DNA of 64,000 bases. It comes from Megaustenia siamemsis. Taxonomy: Eukaryota; Mollusca; Gastropoda; Stylommatophora; Ariophantidae. This document shows, piece after piece, positions 1 through 7,689 of this stretch; position 1 is the first letter of the stretch, and each line of letters opens with the position of its first letter. The notes under the pieces are model-generated. The model had not been told where the DNA came from. It saw only the letters and a list, made by a program, of their open reading frames with translations, and did not search any database. Position numbers and translations under genes: made by a program. The DNA lies in NCBI GenBank assembly GCA_032433765.1, contig JAVIAB010000025.1, forward strand, positions 32,333,615-32,397,614. The letters are read 5' to 3'.

Positions 1-121
1 ATCTATGTAATGTCACAGTCAAATCTACCTATGTAAAGTCACAGTTCAATGTACCTACGTTACGTCACAGTCAAATCTATCAATGTAATGTCACATTTCA
101 ATCTATGTACGTAATGTCACA

Positions 122-167
<46 letters not shown>

Positions 168-360
168 ATGTCACAGTTCAATCTATCGACGTAATGTCAC
201 AGTTCAATCTATCTATGTAATGTCACAGTCAAATCTATCTACGTAATGTCACAGTTCAATCTATCGACGTAATGTCACAGTTCAATCTATCTATGTAATG
301 TCACAGTTCAATCTATTTACGTAATGTCGCAGTTCAATCTATCTATGTAATGTCACATTT
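1..360. repeat. 26-bp tandem repeat (about 12 copies), interrupted by (AT)n
   Basis: Units share GTAATGTCACAG followed by TTCAATCTATC or TCAAATCTATC, spaced 26 bp apart. Alternating forms end in GACGTAATG or TATGTAATG. The array is already under way at base 1, so its left end lies outside the window. It is interrupted by a pure (AT)20 run. The last unit fades at about 360 (GTCACATTTTAG). No coding potential is seen. Confidence 0.9.
125..164. repeat. (AT)20 microsatellite
   Basis: Uninterrupted AT dinucleotides lie inside the 26-bp repeat array. They replace the end of one unit after CACAGCC and are followed directly by GTAATGTCACAG, so the dinucleotide expanded within a repeat unit. Confidence 0.95.
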
Positions 361-683
361 TAGAATATCCCATAATCAAAACGTAATTTTGACAAAAATG
401 TAAAATAATTCAATTGTGTTTAACAAAAATTGCCATTTTCCCAACAGACGCAAAAAATGGAAATTACGACGGAATCTAAAACCACAACTTCTAGATCGTT
501 TGTTGCAATTTGAAAGCTGCATTATTTAATTTTGTATTTTTTAAAATGAGATTTGTAACACCAGCGGACAGTCATTATGAAAATATAGGTCACTTGTTAG
601 CGCAGTCAGGGTAGGGACAGCGCTAAGTAAGGATTGAGTTAATGCGGACAGGTGGTGAATAAATAACTTGATGTTCTTGCATG
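361..683. other. AT-rich spacer, no gene seen
   Basis: About 320 bp of AT-rich, apparently unique sequence between two unrelated minisatellites. I see no long open frame, RNA gene or recognisable transposon motif. Confidence 0.6.
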
Positions 684-1755
684 TAGGAAGAGTTATCTGT
701 GCTTGCCTGTCAGTAGAGTTATCTGTGCTTGCCTGTCAGTAGAGTTATCTGTGTTTGCCTGTCAGCCGAGTTATCAACGATTGACTGTCAGTATCTATGA
801 TTGCCTGTCAGCCGAGTTATCTGTGCTTGCTTGTCAGAAGAGTTATCTGTGCTTGCTTGTCAGAAGAGTTATCCGTGATTGCCTGTCAGAAGAGTTATCC
901 GTGATTGCCTGTCAGAAGAGTTATCCGTGATTGCCTGTCAGAAGAGTTTTCTGTGATTGCCTGTCAGAAGAGTTATCCGTGATTGCCTGTCAGAAGAGTT
1001 TTCTGTGATTGCCTGTCAGAAGAGTTATCCGTGATTGCCTGTCAGAAGAGTTATCCGTGATTGCCTGTCAGAAGAGTTATCTGTGATTGCCTGTCAGAAG
1101 AGTTATCTGTGATTGCCTGTCAGAAGAGTTATCCGTGATTGCCTGTCAGAAGAGTTATCCGTGATTGCCTGTCAGAAGAGTTATCCGTGATTGCCTGTCA
1201 GAAGAGTTATCCGTGATTGCCTGTCAGAAGAGTTATCTGTGCTTCCCTGTCAGAAGAGTTATCCGTGATTGCCTGTCAGAAGTGTTATCTGTGCTTCCCT
1301 GTCAGAAGAGTTATCTGTGATTGCCTGTCAGCAGAGTTATATGTGATTACCTGTCACAAGAGTTATCTCTACTTGCCTGTCAGCAGAATTATCTATGCTT
1401 GCCTGTCAGCAGAGTTATCTCTACTTGCCTGTCAGCAGAGTTATCTATGCTTGCTTGTCAGCAGAGTTATCTGTGTTTGCCTGTCAGCAGAGTTATCTAT
1501 GCTTGCCTGTCAGCAGAGTTATCTGTGCTTACCTGTCAGCAGAGTTATCTATGCTTGCTTGTCAGCAGAGTTATCTGTGTTTGCCTGTCAGCAGAGTTAT
1601 CTGTCCTTGCCTGTCAGCAGAGTTATCTGTACTTTCCTGTCAGCAGAGTTATCTGTGCTTGCCTTGCAGCAGAGTTGTCTGTACTTACCTGTCAGCAGAG
1701 TTACCTGTGCTCATTTGTCAGTAGCGTTATCTGTGCTTGTCTGTCAGATAGTTAT
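684..1755. repeat. 26-bp minisatellite, about 41 copies, two sub-blocks
   Basis: The unit contains GTTATCTGTGCTTGCCTG followed by TCAGCAGA or TCAGAAGA. From about 830 to 1320 most units carry ATTGCCTGTCAGAAG. From about 1320 to 1740 they carry CTTGCCTGTCAGCAG, so two variant blocks expanded separately. Because 26 is not a multiple of three, any frame passes through all three phases, and all three forward frames give the same 26-residue periodic peptide. That explains the overlapping open frames at 703-930, 1217-1786, 1321-1761 and 1395-1724. I treat all of them as non-coding. Confidence 0.93.
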
Positions 1756-1781
1756 CCATAAAGGACATGCCTTGAACAACA

Positions 1782-2604
1782 ATTAGAAGTCATAATATAA
1801 ATAATCTGAGGCATGCTGATGATACAGTCTTAATCGTTAAGAGTGAAAATGAGTTACAAGAAATGTTAGACATTATATTGAAAGGAAGCAAAAATAAAGT
1901 ACTCAGCTTTAATAGCAAAAAGATTGAAGTAATGCTAACAACAAATCAATATACATCACCGCAAAGGATAATAAAGACTAGTGGAACAACATTTAAACAG
2001 GTAAATGAATTTCAGTATTTGGGAACAATGTTAACCTCAGATGGTAGATGTACAACAGGGGTGAGATGCAGAATGGTTCAGGCAAAAGTAGCTTTCCAAA
2101 AAGTGTGGAAGATACTATGCAATATATTTTTGACAATAGAAATTTAAAAAAATAGTTCTTAAATGTTATGTAGAGTCAGTCTTAATATATGGATGTGAAT
2201 CACGGACAATAGGACAACAGACAAGAAAATCACTGGAGTCTGTATAAAAGTGGTTTTATACAAGAATGTTGAGAGCACCATGGACAGCTAAGAAGAGTAA
2301 TGAAGATGTTCTGAAAGAGGCCAAAGCAAAAACAGAACTAATTTCCAATATTAAGAAGAAATAATAATTATTTTTTGGCAATGTAATGAGAAGGAAACAG
2401 CTGGAATATATTGTGACAACTGGGAAAATTGAGGGATGAAAAGTTAGAGGGAAGTAAAGAGAAAATATACCACACAGCTGAAGAGAATGGCTTTGGCAGA
2501 AGGTCAACAACATAAAGTATAAATAATTGTTGAGATCGAAAGTTTGCGGAGAGACATGATCACCTACGCCAGCAGGCCCGGTACTTGATGATGATGATGA
2601 TGAT
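1782..2604 (+). mobile_element. LINE remnant, family 1: RT ADD box to 3' end with (GAT)6 tail
   Basis: The conceptual protein starts at about 1788 with a reverse-transcriptase catalytic box, NNLRHADDTVLIVKSENELQ, with ADD at 1815-1823. It stays open to 2147 through a segment ending VNEFQYLGTMLTSDG. After frame breaks it continues with VLIYGCES, LRAPWTAKKSNEDVLKEAKA, FFGNVMRRKQLEYIVTTGKI and a degraded C-terminus, and ends in (GAT)6 at 2587-2604. The order matches the C-terminal half of RTE-like non-LTR retrotransposon polyproteins. Everything upstream of the palm motif is missing, consistent with 5' truncation. Several stops and frameshifts make it dead. The copies at 8320-8870 and 17117-17563 are paralogues and better preserved. 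The clade name is inferred from general resemblance. Confidence 0.85.
2587..2604 (+). repeat. (GAT)6 LINE tail
   Basis: Short GAT microsatellite at the 3' terminus of the family 1 LINE remnant. The same tail type ends the copies near 8320-8379 and 17530-17563. Confidence 0.85.
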
Positions 2605-2842
2605 AAAAACCGAAACTTGTTGGAATATTCTTATACTTCGATATCTAAAACAATATCACATGTACCAAGCCATTGTGCCCTTGATAGGAAAAAAACATCA
2701 TAATTTACTACAGCCTACGACGCCTAGCGGCAAAAAGGAAAAGAGGATCAAATAAAATATGTATATACATTAGTAAAGGGTTAAGGCATAAACATGCGAA
2801 GCTGCAGTAATCCTTTTAGTTTTGACCTCTGTTTACACACAG
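2605..2842. other. Spacer, no gene seen
   Basis: AT-rich sequence between the LINE tail and the hammerhead-like element. No open frame of note and no clear repeat match inside the window. Confidence 0.5.
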
Positions 2843-3005
2843 GATAGATAATTTTGTTTTTTTTTTAAACACATTTCGATTGTTTTTGTTTTGGTTGTTT
2901 CGTTATTAGTTTTGTGTGTGTTTTTTTTTGTTTGTTCCTGATGAAGGCCTATTGGGCCGAAACGTCGTTTAGTCTGTGTCGTCCACTTATCACGTAAAGC
3001 TTCTT
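2843..3005 (+). mobile_element. Fragment of a repeat element carrying a small hammerhead-like motif
   Basis: This segment matches, in opposite orientation, the one at 7255-7450. Shared blocks include TTTTGTTTTGGTTGTTTC, TGTTTGTTCCTG, AAGGCCTATTG, CCGAAACGTCGT and GTGTCGTC. The hammerhead-like core lies at 2938-2966. Small hammerhead variants of this kind are known from the terminal repeats of Penelope-like retroelements, which suggests a Penelope-type origin. No reverse transcriptase belonging to it is visible nearby. The outer limits are approximate. Confidence 0.55.
2938..2966 (+). ncRNA. Hammerhead-ribozyme-like motif (small type I form)
   Basis: In RNA terms it reads CUGAUGA (2938-2944), one extra A, GGCC, loop UAUUG, GGCC (2955-2958), GAAA (2959-2962), then CGUC. 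This fits the hammerhead core C-U-G-A-N-G-A, stem II, G-A-A-A, with a stem III of only two pairs (A-U, C-G) and no loop, and cleavage predicted after C2966. Two weaknesses remain. An unpaired A sits between the core and stem II, and stem I with the flanks is weak here (one G-C pair, then mismatches). This copy is probably decayed. Activity is inferred only. Confidence 0.5.
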
Positions 3006-3092
3006 ACATACCATTTTTTTTCTATTTTTTATTTTTCATATACATTAGCAGCAACACGTGAATCATGTCATAGTTTCACTTGGTATAAAAAT

Positions 3093-3124
3093 CACACACA
3101 CGCGCGCATACACACACACACTCA
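3093..3124. repeat. Interrupted (CA)n/(CG)n microsatellite
   Basis: Alternating purine-pyrimidine run, ACACACACGCGCGCAT followed by ACACACACAC. The alternation, including CGCGCG, is the kind of sequence that can adopt Z-DNA. Confidence 0.8.
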
Positions 3125-3380
3125 CTCGATGTGCGCCCCAACCGTTACTCGGCAAACATCGAAACTGTGAAGTTGCTCTGTGGTTTTCCTTCTCTTGTTA
3201 TCTTTAAGAATATTTCTTGAGAATTGAGTAGACTTTTGTCATGTGTAGGTACCTAAGCAAACAATAGTTGAATGGCAGCTTCAATATTATCGCAACTCGA
3301 GGAAATAATCCACTTTTTGTATCGTTTATGTCCTTACTGGACGTTTCTATGTTTCTGCAACTTCTTATTCTTCTACCTCT
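3125..3380. other. Spacer, no gene seen
   Basis: Apparently unique sequence without a notable open frame, RNA motif or internal repeat. Confidence 0.5.
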
Positions 3381-3494
3381 CAGCTCCCTGTGGAGTATAG
3401 GTCTTCAACAAACACTTTCAGCTCCCTGTGGAGTATAGGTCTTCAACTAACACTTTCAGCTCCCTGTGGAGTATAGGTCTTCAACAAACACTTT
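3381..3494. repeat. 38-bp tandem triplicate at a LINE 3' end
   Basis: Three near-identical units start at 3381, 3419 and 3457, each opening CAGCTCCCTGTGGAGTATAG. They differ by about one base (CAACAAAC versus CAACTAAC). The unit corresponds to the terminal part of the family 2 LINE copy at 7690-8162, where CCAGTGGAGTATAAGTCTT occurs once. The 3' terminal segment of a LINE has therefore been tandemly triplicated here. Confidence 0.9.
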
Positions 3495-3900
3495 CCAAGT
3501 CATTCTGTTTCTTGCCATTCTTTTAAAATCAGTCCATGTCTTCCCCATCATCTTCATCTCTGCTTCTATCTGTCTTCTCCAAGAATTCTTTGGTCTTCCT
3601 CTTTGTCTTTTCCCCTGGGGATTCAAAAAATCATCATCATCATCATCATCATCGTGTGCCTTCTCCGCAACGAAGGTTTGCTACCATGGATCGCCATTCT
3701 ACTCTGTTTCTTGCTTTGATGGTGCAGGCTGACATAGATTGACTTGTCCATCTTTTGATGTTACTCGTCCATGTTAGTCTTGGTCTGCCTCTGCCTCTTT
3801 TACCTTGTATTTTTCCTTCCAATATTACTGTTAGTAGGCTGTTGTGTCTTTTAACATGCCCCAAAAATTGATTCAAAAAAAGGCTTCTGTAACTTAACTA
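3495..3900 (-). mobile_element. LINE family 2 tail remnant, split by a nested LINE insertion
   Basis: Bases 3495-3630 closely match 7725-7862 in the same orientation. Both carry CATTCTTT, GTGTCTTCCCCATCATCTTC, TCTTCTCCAAGAATT and TCTTTTCCCCTGGGGAT. Read on the minus strand this is the C-terminal region of a LINE polyprotein, recognised mainly from the fuller copy at 7690-8162. The match stops at an A-run at 3630 and appears to resume weakly after 3881. Between them lies a separate insertion (3631-3869). Confidence 0.75.
3631..3869 (-). mobile_element. 5'-truncated LINE family 3 insertion with (ATG)n tail and 11-bp target duplication
   Basis: On the minus strand this encodes an open segment (3649-3876) reading FLGHVKRHNSLL, then GKIQGKRGRGRPRLTW, then ARNRVEWRSMVANLR, the typical C-terminal end of LINE polyproteins. 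It ends on the left in a CAT run (ATG on the element strand) at 3631-3654. The identical 11-mer GATTCAAAAAA occurs at 3620-3630 and 3870-3880, exactly flanking the element, which is the expected target-site duplication of target-primed reverse transcription. Only the last 240 bp arrived, so it is a strongly 5'-truncated copy. A degraded relative lies at 9070-9190. Confidence 0.85.
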
Positions 3901-4387
3901 TTCTATATTTCTTTGAAAATTCTAATACTGCAAGTTATGTACATTTGTTAATGGTGTCTTGGGGTAGCCAGATAATTCCGCAGATACATTATTGAGTATT
4001 GTGGATACTTCATCGTTGTCGAGGTAGCTTTGATGTACTTGCATTTTGTTGCGGAGGGGGGGGGGAGTGAGTTGGTTTGAGAGGGGGGGAAATTCGAAAC
4101 AGATAGAGACAAGATATCGAAATGTTTGCAGCTGCAAAATAATGACGATTTTTATATCATAATAAAACAATTTAGAACTTGCCAGCAAAGACAAATGTTA
4201 GTGTGTACTCATATGTCAGGGGTTTTGTTGATCATTATATATGTTATTGCGGCTAGGAAATGAACCACGGCAGTCGCGAACAGATTGACATAAGCTCCAT
4301 TCTTCTTGCTCAGAGGAACAAACGTGTATGTAAATCTAACTTTTACTCCTACGAAGTTCGTTCACAAATCAAATATTAGAGGGCGGC
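3901..4387. other. Spacer with G-runs, no gene seen
   Basis: Mostly unique sequence with a G10 run at 4056-4065 and a second G-run near 4082. A minus-strand open frame (3922-4194) shows no recognisable motif and crosses the G-run, so I do not call it a gene. Confidence 0.5.
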
Positions 4388-4397
4388 TATTATTATT

Positions 4398-4758
4398 AGG
4401 GAGCCAATGGTGGGGTGTACTAAACACTCCAAGGTATGGTGACAGCTTTACAAATAAAGAACACAACACAATACTGACGTTTCGGCCTGTGGCCTTCTTC
4501 AGAATACAGGGACAACGACAACAAGCGGTGAAGCACAATTACTACATGTTAGATGATCAAGTGGAGGGCGAGGAAAGTAGGATGCAGAAATAAGAAAAGA
4601 GAGAAATGAATTTTACATGATGAGAGGTATGATGGGCGTCAAAATATATAAAATAGAAAAAGAGAGAGAAAAATGTATAATAAATTGTACTTAGCTGAGC
4701 TCAGAGCAGGAAAACTGTAATCCGTGCTGAAACAAGTCGGAATGACTAAAAGCGCAGA
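4398..4758 (-). repeat. Left inverted arm of the foldback element
   Basis: Reverse complement of 5563-5923 with one mismatch seen. The minus strand of this arm carries the hammerhead-like motif at 4476-4502. A plus-strand open frame across it (4306-4593) and its mirror on the right arm (5728-5952, minus) share the same peptide simply because the DNA is inverted-repeated. The peptide resembles nothing I recognise. Confidence 0.93.
4476..4502 (-). ncRNA. Hammerhead-ribozyme-like motif, left arm
   Basis: On the minus strand: CUGAAGA, an extra A, GGCC, loop ACA, GGCC, GAAA, CGUC. It is identical to the right-arm motif. Position 7 of the hammerhead core (CUGANGA) is free, so CUGAAGA is acceptable. 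Stem III is two base pairs. The flanks give a five-pair stem I containing two G-U wobbles (GUAUU before the core, AGUAU after the cleavage site). Confidence 0.55.
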
Positions 4759-4850
4759 CTCTGCCCACCTCTATTGTCCCTCGTCCTTCCTACCACCCCT
4801 CCCTTCACCTCTGCCCACCTCTATTGTCCCTCGTCCTTCCTACCACCCCT
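4759..4850. repeat. 50-bp-spaced direct duplication inside the foldback centre
   Basis: The 42-bp block 4759-4800, beginning CTCTGCCCACC and ending TACCACCCCT, recurs exactly at 4809-4850. This is a 50-bp period tandem duplication abutting the inner end of the left arm. Confidence 0.9.
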
Positions 4851-5562
4851 CTGCTGATCTACTCCTAGCTCACCCCTCTCCTCTCTATTCACTTGTAGTC
4901 ACTACTCATCTATACCTACTATTCCAGTATCCCCCTTATCCTGATGCCCACTTTCATTCCCCCCTTTGTTCTATCATTTCCCTACTTCTTTACCTCCTAT
5001 GGTTCATACCTCTTGCACACCATCCCCTATTGCTCCACTTCTTCCAGACTTTCTCTTTTTCCATTCACTTCTGACCTACCGCCTCTCCCCCTATCCAGTT
5101 TTCACATACCTGCTTCTTATCCCTCCTCTCCATACCTCCTCCTCTAATACTTCCCTACCTCCCGATAGACTAACTTCCTCCGGACCACCCCTCTATCGCC
5201 CTTCTCATTATACCGGCTTTATTATTCTTCCTCTCCTTATCTCTTCCTCCAGTATCCAATCCTTCCTTTCGTTGACCTACCTCTCAACTCTTTCAGTTCG
5301 AGGCCATCCATTCTGTAGAGTCCATCTCTCTCACCCACTGCCTAGTTTACTACTTTGTCGTGTCATTCTATTTCTTTCTCTTAACCTCTCGCGTGATCTC
5401 TCACTTCCATTGTTGAGTGATGTATATGTATTGCTTGTTGTGTCCCAGGAGTGTCCTCGTCTATCCCCCCTTCCCCCCCCCCCTTTTGGTTTTCCCGATA
5501 TTAGATCCTTTTGCCCTCTTTACTGACCTTTCTTTGTCACGTGTTGCTTTCTATATACGTTC
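4759..5562. other. Pyrimidine-rich centre of the foldback element, no gene
   Basis: About 800 bp dominated by C and T on the plus strand, with C-runs at 5465-5470 and 5473-5483. Open frames at 4724-5074 and 4966-5526 yield low-complexity S/P/L-rich peptides without any domain. They are best explained by the lack of purine-rich stop codons in such sequence. Confidence 0.75.
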
Positions 5563-5923
5563 TCTGCGCTTTTAGTCATTCCGACTTGTTTCAGCACGGA
5601 TTACAGTTTTCCTGCTCTGAGCTCAGCTAAGTACAATTTATTATACATTTTTCTCTCTCTTTTTCTATTTTATATATTTTGACGCCCATCATACCTCTCA
5701 TCATGTAAAATGCATTTCTCTCTTTTCTTATTTCTGCATCCTACTTTCCTCGCCCTCCACTTGATCATCTAACATGTAGTAATTGTGCTTCACCGCTTGT
5801 TGTCGTTGTCCCTGTATTCTGAAGAAGGCCACAGGCCGAAACGTCAGTATTGTGTTGTGTTCTTTATTTGTAAAGCTGTCACCATACCTTGGAGTGTTTA
5901 GTACACCCCACCATTGGCTCCCT
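5563..5923 (+). repeat. Right inverted arm of the foldback element
   Basis: Reverse complement of 4398-4758. It ends GGCTCCCT and is followed by ATTATTATTAGG. It carries the plus-strand hammerhead-like motif at 5819-5845. Confidence 0.93.
5819..5845 (+). ncRNA. Hammerhead-ribozyme-like motif, right arm
   Basis: CUGAAGA at 5819-5825, an extra A at 5826, GGCC 5827-5830, loop ACA, GGCC 5834-5837, GAAA 5838-5841, C-G-U-C 5842-5845, with cleavage predicted after C5845. Stem I can form between 5814-5818 (GUAUU) and 5846-5850 (AGUAU). The two-pair stem III matches the small hammerhead variants associated with Penelope-like retrotransposons, which are reported to cleave as dimers. The bulged A before stem II is the main doubt. 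Confidence 0.55.
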
Positions 5924-5934
5924 ATTATTATTAG

Positions 5935-6179
5935 GATCGGTTTTAACATCAAACCTCTATTCTATCTATCTATATATCTATTGACCTTTCGAGCCTCTAG
6001 CCGGCCCATAGGGCGTAGACCAAGATACTCCTTCTCTTATCTAAATTTTTATTCTAGCAGTTTTCCATTCTTTTAAAGATATTTTATAAAATCTCGCCAT
6101 CTGTCTCTGTTCAGTGCAAGCACCTCTATCTCATTGAGGGAGCCGGTTCATGCTGCTCTTGCCTCTCTCATCAAACCTC
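5935..6179. other. Spacer with a short CTAT microsatellite, no gene seen
   Basis: Contains CTATCTATCTATATATCTAT near 5960-5980, then apparently unique sequence. The block around 5990-6030 (GCCGGCCCATAGGGCGTAG) has no second copy in the window. No RNA gene could be recognised. Confidence 0.5.
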
Positions 6180-7010
6180 TATTAATCACCTTAAAAGATT
6201 GTCCACTAGAATCAGCTCAGAAATTCACGTTATCTTGGATCCACAATTACGCAAACCACATCTCTTAATGACGAAATAAACAGCCGAATTGGTAAGGCAG
6301 CTACGACTTTCGGCAAACTCACATAAAGGCTCTGGAACAACACGAAACTAACACTGAAGACTAAACTCTGATTATATCAAACTTGTGTGCTTAGCACACT
6401 ATTATATGTTTCTGAAACCTGGACAACATACTCAAACCAGGGAAAAAGACTAAATGTCTTCCACATGCGATGTTTCCGCAGAATAATGCATATCAAATGG
6501 CAGGACAAAATAACCAACTGAACTGTCCTGTAACGTGCTAGGACACCAACAATCATGTCGATGCTCAGATGTCGAAGACTAAGATGGCTGGGGCATGTCC
6601 AGCGAATGGAAGAAAAATGCATCCCCAAGCAAATACTATATGGTGAACTAAAACACGGGAAAAGACAAATCGGTAGAACTAAACTACGTTATAGAGATAT
6701 CTGTACTTCATCTCTGAAAGACTTCTCTATCTGTGAAAATAACTGGGAACATCTGGCAAGTAATCGCACATCATGGAGAGCACGTATAAGGAATGGTACA
6801 ACATCATTTGAGACTGTGCTAAGGCAAAACTTAGAAGAGAAACGGCTCATGAAAAAAGATGGAAAACCCTGTGGATAAATGGGCCTAACTTGTTCATTCT
6901 GTGGCCGTGTGTGTTTGTCAAACATTGGTAGAATTAGCCACGAGAGAAGCTGTTCGACAAAAACAAAAACTCAAAAGAAAAAAATACACAATAGCCTCCA
7001 CTAGACCGTC
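6180..7010 (+). mobile_element. LINE remnant (C-terminal half) with C2HC zinc-finger end
   Basis: The conceptual protein runs, with several stops and shifts: YLGSTITQTTSLNDEINSRI (from about 6228), a segment with LLYVSETWTTYSNQGKRLNV, FHMRCFRRIMHIKWQDKITN, then an open stretch at 6555-6878 with RRLRWLGHVQRMEEKCIPKQ and GELKHGKRQIGRTKLRYRDI. One stop later, still in frame, comes CSFCGRVCLSNIGRISHERS followed by a final Cys (6891-6953). That is a C-x2-C-x12-H-x3-C finger, as found at the C-terminus of many invertebrate LINE polyproteins. This family is distinct from families 1-3. The palm domain is absent. Dead copy. Confidence 0.8.
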
Positions 7011-7254
7011 TGACAAGACGAAAAGTGCCAAATATAGAGGACGGCTGTGTTGGCAGCGACCGGGTGTTTGTCTGTGTTTATGTGTGTGTGTGTGGGAGGG
7101 GTGGGTAGATTGGAGAGCCTTTCTTAATGCTGTTTTTGAGGTTCTCTGATGTCACTCCAGAGAAATCTGGTTCTACCTTGACCTCTGCGTCACTTCTAAT
7201 GAAACTCTTACATTTAAAATGTCAAGAACGTGTTCTCTCAAAATAAAACAAAAA
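7011..7254. other. Spacer with short (TG)n, no gene seen
   Basis: Includes TGTGTGTGTGTGTGGGAGGG near 7080-7100. No coding signal beyond short chance frames. Confidence 0.5.
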
Positions 7255-7450
7255 CAAAAGCTGTACGTAATTGATAGACGACACAAATTTGGACGACGTT
7301 TCGGCTCAATAGGCCTTCAGCAGGAACAAACAAACAACACACACAGATATGTAAGTAAATACAACTAATCCTACATAGCTAACTAGTAATGAAACAACCA
7401 AAACAAAATAATCGAAACTGGTTTAAGAAACGAAAATTGTCTCCCCTGTC
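7255..7450 (-). mobile_element. Second copy of the hammerhead-bearing element, inverted
   Basis: Reverse complement of this stretch aligns with 2843-3005: GATTATTTTGTTTTGGTTG, GTGTGTTGTTTGTTTGTTCC, AAGGCCTATTGAGCCGAAAC, then GTGTCGTC and ATTACGTA. The match stretches across the motif and both flanks, so it is a dispersed repeat family and not a chance motif. Boundaries are approximate. Confidence 0.6.
7295..7323 (-). ncRNA. Decayed hammerhead-like motif
   Basis: Minus strand reads CUGCUGA, A, GGCC, UAUUG, AGCC, GAAA, CGUC. Relative to the copy at 2938-2966 the core A6 has become C and stem II has lost its last pair (AGCC against GGCC). Both changes should abolish cleavage. Its stem I is better than in the other copy: after one G-C pair and two mismatches, CAAA pairs with TTTG. 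Confidence 0.45.
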
Positions 7451-7689
7451 TCGTGGACGACGGACTATTCTTTCAATACCGTGACTGACTCAGTCACAGG
7501 TGACTAGAGAGATCGATCTACCACCGAGTGTTCATGTAAAAGGCAAACGAATATTATATAATATATACGAGGGATATAATTAGCAGGTAAAATGAGTGAC
7601 ACAAGAGTTTAAAAGGGATCAGGTACCATTTAGGGGTGAGTGGGTGGTACTGGGTAGTCTAGAGCTTAGACATCGACCTCAGCACAGAA
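7451..7689. other. Spacer, no gene seen
   Basis: No notable open frame, RNA motif or repeat match. Confidence 0.5.

Larger units (their letters stand above)
4388..5934. mobile_element. Foldback-type element: 361-bp inverted arms, 804-bp pyrimidine-rich centre
   Basis: The left arm (4398-4758) and right arm (5563-5923) are reverse complements over 361 bp. I find one mismatch (A4609 versus G5712). The ends begin AGGGAGCCAATGG. On both sides lies the direct repeat TATTATTATTA (4388-4398 and 5923-5933), a candidate target-site duplication, although low-complexity. Each arm carries a hammerhead-like motif pointing outwards. The centre (4759-5562) is C/T-rich with no transposase or reverse transcriptase. 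The structure fits a non-autonomous foldback transposon. It also fits a Penelope-type element with inverted terminal repeats, since both inverted LTRs and hammerhead motifs are known in Penelope-like elements. Near-perfect arms indicate recent formation or gene conversion. Confidence 0.8.

Noticed and set aside
703..1786. Overlapping open frames with a 26-residue repeat
   Set aside because: All three frames give the same peptide because the 26-bp unit rotates the phase; a minisatellite artefact.
3466..3742. Short frames with His or Ser runs
   Set aside because: They arise from reading the CAT microsatellite of a LINE on its antisense strand.
4724..5526. Pro/Ser/Leu-rich frames in the foldback centre
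   Set aside because: Pyrimidine-rich DNA has few stops; no domain, no start context, and the two frames overlap.
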